From assembly GCA_964293585.1 (NCBI GenBank), contig CAXYYS010000002.1, positions 45,946-109,945 on the forward strand: DNA of 64,000 bases, written 5' to 3'. Below, piece by piece: positions 57,411 through 64,000 of this stretch. This stretch comes from JAKVKY01 sp964293585. GTDB lineage: Bacteria; Bacillota; Negativicutes; Acidaminococcales; Acidaminococcaceae. Below the pieces are notes generated by a model, which had not been told where the DNA came from, did not search any database, and saw only the letters and a list, made by a program, of their open reading frames with translations. Numbering within the stretch: the first letter of the stretch is position 1; each line of letters starts with the position of its first letter. The translations under genes were made by a program, and so were the position numbers.

Positions 57411-58139
57411 ATGCATTTGTCAAAAAAACTTTTTCTGGTGCTGTGCCTGAGTTTATTCTGTCTGGCCGTGCCGGGATTAACAACAGCCGAAGAACGTGAC
57501 AGCGTCACGGTAACAGGGTCCGCAGTGACAGAGGTGGAGCCGGATATGGCGTATGTATACCTGGAACTGTCCAAGGAAGCGCCGACGGCAGAAGAAGCCC
57601 GGGAGGGCGTGGCGGGCAAACTCCAGTCTTTGAAGACGGTGCTTTTGGGCGCCGCTGTTACCGGGGAGAATGCCCGGAGCACGGGTTATAACCTGGAACC
57701 GGTGTACAGTTTTGCCGGCGGCAAACGGAAACAGACCGGCTTTAGGGCCCTGACCACCATGAAAGTGAAGGTGGAGAAGCTGGAACAGCTGAGCGGGCTG
57801 CTGGACAACAGCGTGACCAAAGCCGGCGCCAGCGTGTCCCGGGTAGAGTTTGGCTTAAATAATAAAAATATCGTGGAGCAGCGGCTGCTGACGGAAGCCG
57901 TGACCAATGCCAGGAGCAAGGCGGAGCTGGTTGCCAATGCCGGCGGCCGTAACCTGGGCGTCATGGTGCAGGCTAATATCAGCAGCAGCGGCGGCGAGAG
58001 CCACGTGGTCATGAACAGCCCCATGCTGATGGCCAAGATGGACGGAGCCGAGGGTGGTACGCCTACGGAACTGCATCCGGGGACGATCACGGTCCGCTCC
58101 TCCGTAAATTTAGTCTTTGCGTTGCGGCCGGTAGCGTGA
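57411..58139 (+). CDS. Secreted SIMPL-domain (DUF541) protein
   Basis: 242 aa with a signal peptide (LFLVLCLSLFCLAVPGLTTAEE). SIMPL domain: SVTVTGSAVTEVEPDMAYVYLELS near 30, STGYNLEPVYSF, FRALTTMKVKVEKLEQLSGLLD, LLTEAVTNARSKAELVANAGGR and TVRSSVNLVFAL. The family is periplasmic and oligomeric, of unclear role; some members answer envelope or oxidative stress. A transport relation to uraA is not implied, as the genes diverge. Confidence 0.92.
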   Translation: MHLSKKLFLVLCLSLFCLAVPGLTTAEERDSVTVTGSAVTEVEPDMAYVYLELSKEAPTAEEAREGVAGKLQSLKTVLLGAAVTGENARSTGYNLEPVYSFAGGKRKQTGFRALTTMKVKVEKLEQLSGLLDNSVTKAGASVSRVEFGLNNKNIVEQRLLTEAVTNARSKAELVANAGGRNLGVMVQANISSSGGESHVVMNSPMLMAKMDGAEGGTPTELHPGTITVRSSVNLVFALRPVA

Positions 58140-58273
58140 GCGGACTTTCTTTTGTCCGCCGCATATAGTATAATGATTTAATACGAACCAAGATTTACAA
58201 GGAAAGTAAGCAGCTTCTCTGTCCGGTGTAACGGACGGGCGGGAGCGGCGTGAGGGCCGGGAGGTGGCAGGGT

Positions 58274-58471
58274 ATGCATGTACAAAGTGAACCGGGAGCA
58301 GAACAGGTAGAATTTATCTGCCCCAAATGCGGTACCCATCTGGCCTGGGCTTATCCCAGCGCCGAGATGGTCTGCCCCCGCTGCGGCAAATGGGTTACCG
58401 GTAAGAATCGGGCGCACCCCGAGGTGGATTTACATCTTTCACCGGGGGACGGCCAGCTGTCCTTGTTTTAA
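58274..58471 (+). CDS. Small zinc-ribbon protein
   Basis: 65 aa from ATG 58274 (GGGAGG 9 bases upstream). Two Cys-x2-Cys knuckles, FICPKCGTHLAW and MVCPRCGKWV, form a zinc ribbon; short polar ends. No family recognised and function unknown. A TATAAT at 58169-58174 might be its promoter. Confidence 0.75.
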   Translation: MHVQSEPGAEQVEFICPKCGTHLAWAYPSAEMVCPRCGKWVTGKNRAHPEVDLHLSPGDGQLSLF

Positions 58472-58530
58472 AAGTAGTTGTGGTTCCGGGAGCAGCGTAT
58501 TGTTCCCGCTGGGAAAGAGGAGACTTGCTA

Positions 58531-59181
58531 ATGAAAAAGTTTGTGCTGATGGTGTTGATGATCCTGACCGGTATCAGTGGCGTAGTTTTGGCGGCGCCGA
58601 TGAAGACACTGGTGGACGGGAATACGGCAACAGCTGTGAGCGCGGCGTCGGTGAATACGGCGGAAGAGGATCAATATCCTAATCCGGTGCGGGACATGAT
58701 GGCTACCTACGGCAAGATTACGGCGGTGGACGGCAACAAGATTACCGTAACCGGCGAGGGCAATTACCCTAAGATCGTGGCCAAGGCCGGCAGTGAGACT
58801 TTTGTCCTGAACGGCCGCAGCGGCGCCAAGTTGACCCGGGAAGCCCTGCAGGTGGGCAAGAACGTGACCGCTTATTATTCCAGCCTGGTGACCAAAAGTT
58901 ATCCGGCGGAAGCAGCGGCGTATGCGTTTGTCCTGGGGAACATTGACGAAGAGACGGGCAAGTTTTTCCGGGTGGCTTCGGTAAAAGTTGCCGAGGACCG
59001 GGATGATGCTGTGGTGATCCTGAATAGTAACCATGATATCAAGGCGACGATCACCCAGGCTGCCTGCCCCAATTATTTCTCCATCACAGCCGGGGATTCC
59101 CTGCTGCTCTGGTACAGCGCCATGACTTTAAGCATCCCGGCGGAGACCACCGCGGATAAAGGCCTGCTTTTAAACAGATAA
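58531..59181 (+). CDS. Unknown secreted protein
   Basis: 216 aa from ATG 58531. Signal peptide KKFVLMVLMILTGISGVVLAAP. The mature part has YPNPVRDMMATYGKITAVDGNKITVTGEG, NGRSGAKLTREALQVGKNVTAYYSSL and ITAGDSLLLWYSAMTLSIP; it looks all-beta, with an OB- or S1-like repeat of short strands. No family recognised. It lies between the zinc-ribbon gene and the aldolase gene on the same strand. Confidence 0.8.
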   Translation: MKKFVLMVLMILTGISGVVLAAPMKTLVDGNTATAVSAASVNTAEEDQYPNPVRDMMATYGKITAVDGNKITVTGEGNYPKIVAKAGSETFVLNGRSGAKLTREALQVGKNVTAYYSSLVTKSYPAEAAAYAFVLGNIDEETGKFFRVASVKVAEDRDDAVVILNSNHDIKATITQAACPNYFSITAGDSLLLWYSAMTLSIPAETTADKGLLLNR

Positions 59182-59270
59182 GCAGTTGTACCGGGTACGG
59201 TACCGCCGGAACGGCTGGCAGGTTGTCCGGTGTTTAAACATACAAGCAAAATGCTAAAGGAGTGTTAACG

Positions 59271-59915
59271 ATGAAAATATTTATGGATACTGCCGATGTG
59301 AAAGAGATTGCGGAATTTGCCGATTTAGGCGTGGTATACGGCGTAACGACCAACCCCAGCCTGATTGCCAAGACCGGCCGGACCCAGGCCGAGGTTATCC
59401 CGGAAATCTGTAAGCTGATTCCGGGACCCGTCAGCGCGGAAGTAATCAGCACCGAGTGCGCCGGCATGGTCAAAGAAGCCCGCAACCTGGTAAAGATTGC
59501 GCAGAACGTGGTCGTAAAGATCCCCTGCATCCCTGAAGGCTTAAAAGCTGTAAAGATCCTGCACGCCGAAGGCATCCGCACCAACGTGACGCTGGTGTTC
59601 AGCCTGGGACAGGCGCTGCTGGCCGCTCGTGCCGGCGCTGCTTATGTCAGCCCCTTCATCGGCCGTCTGGACGATATCGGGGAAAACGGCGTGGCCCTGG
59701 TTGCGGACATGGTGAAAGTGTTCCGCACCTATAAGTTTGATACCGAGATTATTGCTGCCAGCGTCCGCAATATCGACCATGTGAACAAGGTAATGCTGGC
59801 CGGCGTGGATATCGCCACCATCCCCACCAAGGTCCTGAAGGAGATGCTGGTTCATCCGCTGACCGATAAAGGTCTGGCCAAGTTCCTGGAAGATTATAAG
59901 AACAGTTTAAAATGA
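59271..59915 (+). CDS. fsa: Transaldolase-like / fructose-6-phosphate aldolase
   Basis: 214 aa from ATG 59271 (AAAGGAG about 7 bases upstream), the length of the short TalC/FSA group. MKIFMDTADVKEIAEFADLG, VYGVTTNPSLIAKTG, the Schiff-base Lys in VVVKIPCIPEGLKAVK near residue 85, TNVTLVFSLGQALLAARAGAAYVSPFIGRLDDIG, and AASVRNIDHVNKVMLAGVDIATIP are all present. It is either a transaldolase or FSA; these are hard to tell apart by sequence. Overlaps the next gene by 4 bp. Confidence 0.93.
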   Translation: MKIFMDTADVKEIAEFADLGVVYGVTTNPSLIAKTGRTQAEVIPEICKLIPGPVSAEVISTECAGMVKEARNLVKIAQNVVVKIPCIPEGLKAVKILHAEGIRTNVTLVFSLGQALLAARAGAAYVSPFIGRLDDIGENGVALVADMVKVFRTYKFDTEIIAASVRNIDHVNKVMLAGVDIATIPTKVLKEMLVHPLTDKGLAKFLEDYKNSLK

Positions 59916-61003
59916 CTATTTTACGTACACTGCTGGGAGTAATTGGCGGAGGTCTGCTGTTATCTGAGACGGCCCTGGCTGCCGGAACTACCGCTCTAGG
60001 TGTGCCTGAGGCCCGGGAAGTTCCTGTCCAGGTGACAGCTTCCGGGCCTGTTTTACTTTTCTCGGACAGCCCGGAGCTGGTGCATGGCACCGGCGTTTTA
60101 TACAGGGACACGGTGACGGGGCCTGCCCGCATCTTTGTCCACCATCTGAACGGGACCAAAAGAAATTTAAAGCTGGCGGTGGTGGTGCGTCCTGCCGGCG
60201 TAGATGCGGCTACGCTGGTGATTAAACGCAGCGGAATCAGCGAACCTTCGGCTAACTACGCCAAGGCGGCCAAAGATTCCCAGAAAAAATATTTTACCCG
60301 GCAGACGCCGGAGACCATATCGTTAAACCACTATCAGTTCCGGGAACTGCTGACAGGTTCGTCGGAGTTCGAGGCGGGGCTGATCCTGCGGCCGGAGCAG
60401 CTGGCTACCGGCATGGTATATTTTGAAGCCAGGGGTCCGGTGACGGTGAGCGTGCTGATGTGCGAGGCGTCGGAGATGCCTTCTGTTTATAACAAGACGG
60501 CACCCATCCTGCCTATGGACGAACATCCCCTGCGGGGAACTTATGACCACGCCAACCTGACCTATACGGTGACAGAACCCATCGACTTTACCAAGTCCGA
60601 TGTGTATTACCTGCGCATGGGCGCCGATGAGGAACCGTATTTTCTGAAAGGGGTGGATGCCACCACCGGACGTAAGACCATGAACAACGGCAACTACGGC
60701 GTCATCTACCGTTTGCGTTACCAGGTGCAGGGCGGCCAGCCCTACGCCCTGCGTATTAACCCCAGCGGCGGCTATTTTGCCGGCTACGCGGTGTACAAAC
60801 AGACAGATACGCGGCAGCTGGTGCCCATCCCGGACGGGGAAGAAGAAGCGTTTGGCAAGACCGGCCGGGAGATGTACACATTTGCCACGGTACCGGGAGC
60901 GAGCGGTATGCGCGAGGGACTTTTCGTCTGGTCGCCGCCGGGAGCATCCAACCTGCCCATCCGTTTTTATTGGCAGGCCATTAAAAAAGATCAGGATAAG
61001 TAA
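59912..61003 (+). CDS. Unknown secreted protein coupled to the aldolase
   Basis: 363 aa. ATG 59912 overlaps the aldolase stop (ATGA). Signal peptide LRTLLGVIGGGLLLSETALAA. The mature protein is rich in beta-type residues, with two paired blocks around residues 45-90 (SGPVLLFSDSPELVHGTGVLY, RIFVHHLNGTKRNLKLAVVV) and a C-terminal half with YDHANLTYTVTEPIDF and YVLRMGADEEPYFLKGVD-like segments ending FVWSPPGASNLPIRFYWQ. No family recognised. A soluble periplasmic or surface protein is likely. Overlap with a cytosolic sugar-phosphate aldolase gives no obvious functional link. Confidence 0.8.
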   Translation: MTILRTLLGVIGGGLLLSETALAAGTTALGVPEAREVPVQVTASGPVLLFSDSPELVHGTGVLYRDTVTGPARIFVHHLNGTKRNLKLAVVVRPAGVDAATLVIKRSGISEPSANYAKAAKDSQKKYFTRQTPETISLNHYQFRELLTGSSEFEAGLILRPEQLATGMVYFEARGPVTVSVLMCEASEMPSVYNKTAPILPMDEHPLRGTYDHANLTYTVTEPIDFTKSDVYYLRMGADEEPYFLKGVDATTGRKTMNNGNYGVIYRLRYQVQGGQPYALRINPSGGYFAGYAVYKQTDTRQLVPIPDGEEEAFGKTGREMYTFATVPGASGMREGLFVWSPPGASNLPIRFYWQAIKKDQDK

Positions 61004-61123
61004 ATATTTTCCTTATTGGGAATTTCTTCACATATTGTTCATAACTTAGGCCGCAAGCAGATTTTTTACCTGCTGGCGGCTTTTTCCCTGAGTAAAAAGA
61101 CCGCCGGAAAGCAGTTTTTAGCC

Positions 61124-61152
61124 TTGACTTTTGCAAAAAAGCTGAATATAAT
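61124..61152 (+). promoter_or_regulatory. Promoter of the Fur-family regulator
   Basis: TTGACT (61124-61129), 17 bases, perfect TATAAT (61147-61152). Confidence 0.85.
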
Positions 61153-61159
61153 CTTATTA

Positions 61160-61171
61160 GGAATTAATTCC
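61160..61171 (+). promoter_or_regulatory. Palindrome at the transcription start of the Fur-family gene
   Basis: GGAATTAATTCC is a perfect 12-bp palindrome at about +1 to +12. Autorepression by the Fur/PerR-type product is possible, though it is not the standard PerR or Fur box. Confidence 0.5.
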
Positions 61172-61187
61172 AAAAGAGGTGGTGAAT

Positions 61188-61682
61188 ATGCAAAAGCGTA
61201 ATACGATCCAACGGCAGCTGGTTATTGCCGCCGTACGGTCCCTGGGAAATCATCCCACGGCAGAGCAGGTTTATAATGATATTATCACCAAATATCCCGA
61301 TATCAGCAAAGGTACGGTTTACAGGAATCTGAACACCCTGGTGGAAAGCGGGCTCTTAAGCAAAGTTTCGGTGCCCAGCGCCGCCGACCGTTACGATTAT
61401 ATATTGACGAAGCATTACCATGTGCAGTGTACCCGCTGCAAAAAGTTTATCAACGTCCAAGGCCTGGACTATAACCAGGATCTGGACGACAAGATTGCCC
61501 AGCTTACCGGTTTCCGGATGGAGAACCATGATATCGTGTTCTCCGGTCTGTGCCCCGAATGCCAGATTAAGGCAGCTGCGGAGCAAGGTGTAGAAGTAGG
61601 CAGGGAGCCGGAAAAAGTGCAAAAACCGGTTAAAGTTAAGGCGGCAGCCAAGGCCAGTAAGGCTAAAGGTACCCCGGCGTGA
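61188..61682 (+). CDS. Fur-family regulator, PerR-like
   Basis: 164 aa from ATG 61188 (AGAGGTGG upstream). Winged helix with NTIQRQLVIAAVRSLGNHPTAEQVYNDI and KGTVYRNLNTLVESGLL. The dimerisation domain has two zinc Cys pairs, CTRCKKF and CPECQ, and His/Asp metal residues (DRYDYILTKHYHVQC). Its adjacency to rubrerythrin (107 bp downstream) suggests PerR-type peroxide control. A Lys/Ala/Pro-rich tail of about 30 residues extends past the usual C terminus. Confidence 0.88.
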   Translation: MQKRNTIQRQLVIAAVRSLGNHPTAEQVYNDIITKYPDISKGTVYRNLNTLVESGLLSKVSVPSAADRYDYILTKHYHVQCTRCKKFINVQGLDYNQDLDDKIAQLTGFRMENHDIVFSGLCPECQIKAAAEQGVEVGREPEKVQKPVKVKAAAKASKAKGTPA

Positions 61683-61790
61683 AAGCGTGCTGACGGCAGC
61701 TTTATAGCGAGAGCCGCAGAAAAAGTTAATAACTGCCACCAGGCAGGAAAATAAATGTTAGTAAGTTTAGTAAACAAAGGAGCGATAATT

Positions 61791-62327
61791 ATGGAATTAA
61801 AGGGTAGCAAGACTGAACAAAATTTAAAGGCAGCATTTGCAGGTGAATCCCAGGCTCGCAACAAATATACTTATTATGCCAGCGTAGCTAAGAAGGCTGG
61901 TTATGAGCAGGTTCGCAAGATTTTTGAAGAGACGGCTAACAACGAGAAGGAACATGCTAAGATTTGGTTCAAGCTGTTCATGGGCGGTATGCCTGATATT
62001 AAGGGCGCTCTGGCTGATGCCGCTGCCGGTGAACATTATGAATGGACCGACATGTATGCCGGCTTTGCCAAGACCGCTAAAGAAGAAGGCTTTGACAAGA
62101 TTGCCATGCTCTTTACCGAAGTAGGTAAGATTGAAAAGGAACACGAGGAAAGATATCGTGCCTTGGCCGCTAACATCGAGAACGGCAAAGTCTTCAAACG
62201 TGAAGGCGACAAGGTTTGGATCTGCGGCAACTGCGGCCATATCCATATCGGCCCCACTGCTCCGGAAAAATGCCCGGTTTGCGACCATCCGCAAGCTTAC
62301 TTTGAACTGCGCGCCGTTAACTACTAA
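61791..62327 (+). CDS. rbr: Rubrerythrin
   Basis: 178 aa from ATG 61791 (AAAGGAG upstream). Diiron ferritin-like domain with AFAGESQARNKYTYYASVA, FEETANNEKEHAKIWFKL and GKIEKEHEERYRAL (paired Glu-x2-His), then a rubredoxin domain with WICGNCGHIHIG and CPVCDHPQAYFEL. It reduces hydrogen peroxide in anaerobes. Likely controlled by the preceding Fur-family regulator. Confidence 0.97.
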   Translation: MELKGSKTEQNLKAAFAGESQARNKYTYYASVAKKAGYEQVRKIFEETANNEKEHAKIWFKLFMGGMPDIKGALADAAAGEHYEWTDMYAGFAKTAKEEGFDKIAMLFTEVGKIEKEHEERYRALAANIENGKVFKREGDKVWICGNCGHIHIGPTAPEKCPVCDHPQAYFELRAVNY

Positions 62328-62408
62328 TTAATTAGCAGCGCAGCGTGCCGGAACTTAGTCCTACAGGCTGAGCCAGCCGGCGCCAGGATGTTAGTATAGT
62401 TACACAAT

Positions 62409-62442
62409 GACCTGCCTCTGAACCGGGGCAGGTTATTTTTTT
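62409..62442 (+). terminator. Terminator after rubrerythrin
   Basis: ACCTGCC (62410-62416) pairs with GGCAGGT (62427-62433), followed by TATTTTTTT. It lies about 80 bp after the rbr stop. Confidence 0.8.
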
Positions 62443-62460
62443 GGCGGCGGGCGGGTTTTG

Positions 62461-62469
62461 TGTTATACT
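62461..62469 (+). promoter_or_regulatory. Extended -10 promoter of rlmD
   Basis: TGTTATACT (TATACT 62464-62469), directly after the rbr terminator and 59 bp before the rlmD start. Confidence 0.5.
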
Positions 62470-62527
62470 AATGCCAATAACGATGCAAACGATTATGGAA
62501 AACAGCGAAGCAGAAACGGAGTACAAT

Positions 62528-63970
62528 ATGGCGGAAAGAAAGCAGATTGCTACAGGGAAAAAGAGACCGGCACAGGCGGGGCCGGAGCGAAAGCACCACA
62601 GCCATACGGCTGCGGCTCACGGCGCTCAGGTGGATCTTCAGATTACCGGTCTGGGGAGCACGGGTGAAGGCGTGGGCCGCGCCAATAATTTAGCAGTATT
62701 TGTGCCGGGGGCGCTGCCCGGGGAAACCGTCCGCGCCAGCTTGGATATCGTTAAAAAATCTTTTGCCAAGGGGCGTCTGCTGCGGGTGCTGAAAGCATCC
62801 CCGGACCGGGTGGAACCGGTGTGCCCCGTGTACAAGGAGTGCGGCGGCTGTCAGCTGCAGCATCTTTCGTACAGCGCAGAGCTGAAAGTCAAACAGCAGC
62901 AGGTGCGGGACGCCTTAACCAGGATCGGGCACCTGCCGGACATGGTGGTGCTGCCGGTTATCGGCGCGGTGGATCCCTGGCATTACCGCAACAAGATGCA
63001 GGTGCCGGCGGCGCAGACTAAAAACGGCGTGGCCATCGGCTGTTTCGCCCAGTTTACCCACCATGTGATCGATGTGAAAGCCTGCGCTATCCAAAAAGAA
63101 GCCAACAATGACATCGCAGAAATCGTGCGAGCCTGGATGCACAAGTACAAGATCCCGGCTTACGACGAGGATAGACGTACGGGCATCGTACGCCATATCA
63201 TGGGCAGGGTAGGCGTCCAGACCGGCCAGGTGATGGTGTGCCTGGTGACGGCGGTGGAACAACTGCCTCATAATAAAGAACTGGTGCAGCAGCTGAAAGA
63301 TGGTCTGCCGGGACTGACCAGCGTGGTGCAGAACATCAACACCCGGCATACCAATGTGATCCTGGGACCCAAGACCCGTTTGCTGTTTGGCAAGGGGATG
63401 ATCAAGGATAAAATCGGCAGCCTGGAGTTTAACATCTCGGCCCAGTCGTTCTTCCAGGTGAACAGCGACCAGGCAGCCAGATTGTACCAGCAGGCCCTGG
63501 ACTTTGCCGCTTTGACCGGCCGGGAAACCGTGGCCGACGTGTACTGCGGCACGGGAACGATTACCTTGTTCCTGGCGCAGAAAGCTAAGTTTGTCTACGG
63601 CCTCGAAATTGTACCCAGCGCCATTAAGGACGCACAGAAGAATGCGGTGCAGAATAAGATCGGCAACGTGGATTTTATTCTGGGGGACGCGGCTTACGAA
63701 CTGCCCAAGCTCATCCAGGGCGGCGTGCATCCGGACGTGATCGTGCTGGATCCTCCCCGGGCAGGCTGCGAGGAAAGAGTGCTGGCCGCCATGGCGCGGG
63801 TCAAACCTAAACGCATCGTGTATGTGTCCTGCAATCCGGCCACTTTGGCCCGGGACCTGGCCTATTTAACGGCCCACGGTTTTAAAGCTGTCAAAGCCCA
63901 ACCGGTGGATATGTTCAGCAGGACTCACCACGTCGAGACCGTGGCGCTGCTGTCAAGGGTGGAAAAGTAA
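62528..63970 (+). CDS. rlmD: 23S rRNA (uracil-5)-methyltransferase
   Basis: 480 aa from ATG 62528 (GGAG 6 bases upstream; ATG 62495 would add 11 residues). An N-terminal basic region, a TRAM domain (QITGLGSTGEGVGRANNLAVFVPGALPGE..), and [4Fe-4S] cysteines in CPVYKECGGC with a fourth Cys in VKACAIQ. The SAM-binding domain has ADVYCGTGTITLFLA near 345, the catalytic Cys in VYVSCNPATLARDL near 440, and the MFSRTHHVETVALL ending. It makes m5U in 23S rRNA; RlmD and the Firmicute RlmCD are hard to separate by sequence. Confidence 0.93.
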   Translation: MAERKQIATGKKRPAQAGPERKHHSHTAAAHGAQVDLQITGLGSTGEGVGRANNLAVFVPGALPGETVRASLDIVKKSFAKGRLLRVLKASPDRVEPVCPVYKECGGCQLQHLSYSAELKVKQQQVRDALTRIGHLPDMVVLPVIGAVDPWHYRNKMQVPAAQTKNGVAIGCFAQFTHHVIDVKACAIQKEANNDIAEIVRAWMHKYKIPAYDEDRRTGIVRHIMGRVGVQTGQVMVCLVTAVEQLPHNKELVQQLKDGLPGLTSVVQNINTRHTNVILGPKTRLLFGKGMIKDKIGSLEFNISAQSFFQVNSDQAARLYQQALDFAALTGRETVADVYCGTGTITLFLAQKAKFVYGLEIVPSAIKDAQKNAVQNKIGNVDFILGDAAYELPKLIQGGVHPDVIVLDPPRAGCEERVLAAMARVKPKRIVYVSCNPATLARDLAYLTAHGFKAVKAQPVDMFSRTHHVETVALLSRVEK

Positions 63971-64000
63971 AGGGACAAAATTAAAGAGCAAGCTGTTCTG

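Overview
The window reads as one continuous chromosomal segment of a diderm Firmicute of the Negativicutes, possibly Acidaminococcaceae. The order of housekeeping genes (fab genes, rnc, smc, ftsY, ylxM, ffh, rpsP, khpA, ylqD, rimM, trmD, rplS, lepB, rbgA, rnhB) is the Firmicute one. A porin-type OmpA protein with a peptidoglycan-binding domain implies an outer membrane. TPP-riboswitch and T-box control, rubrerythrin with a Fur/PerR-type regulator, TRAP transport and acid-type amino-acid decarboxylation fit an anaerobic, host-associated fermenter. The genus is an inference; no 16S gene is present. No phage, insertion sequence or CRISPR array is visible.

Layout. 1-6274: type II fatty acid synthesis (end of fabH, fabD, fabG, acpP, a FabK-like flavoprotein, fabF), then rnc and a radical SAM gene. 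6271-25657: a block of about 19 kb between rnc and smc, which are neighbours in many Firmicutes. It holds a metallo-hydrolase, a secreted glucosaminidase, trmL, a folate operon that seems to bypass FolB, ompA, a CXXC micro-protein/polyferredoxin/TlpA redox operon, an unknown internally duplicated protein, seven tRNA genes, an IclR-kduI-kduD sugar-acid cluster, tRNA-Trp, a riboswitch-controlled thiamine salvage operon, mrp, alkA and a DEAD-box helicase. 25713-39508: chromosome segregation, SRP and ribosome-maturation genes, ending with rnhB, yraN and comM.

39509-49385: an AdiC/CadB-type antiporter and an AdiA-type decarboxylase behind a structured leader, an ACT/UPF0210 pair, nth, a short recQ without a canonical start codon, and a beta-CASP nuclease. 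49460-52684: a T-box leader and a complete three-gene TRAP transporter. 52778-63970: typA, sepF, an unknown gene under a long palindrome, a uracil permease, small envelope proteins, a transaldolase-like aldolase, a Fur-family regulator, rubrerythrin and rlmD.

The most notable items are regulatory. They are: (i) a 48-codon leader ORF with a strong ribosome site whose stop codon lies 2 nt before an intrinsic terminator, upstream of the antiporter/decarboxylase pair; (ii) a T-box in front of a TRAP transporter; (iii) an ompA transcript predicted to begin exactly with a stem-loop; (iv) a consensus promoter whose -35 box is embedded in the ftsY terminator; and (v) a folate operon whose PTPS-like enzyme carries Cys-Glu in its active site while folB is absent.
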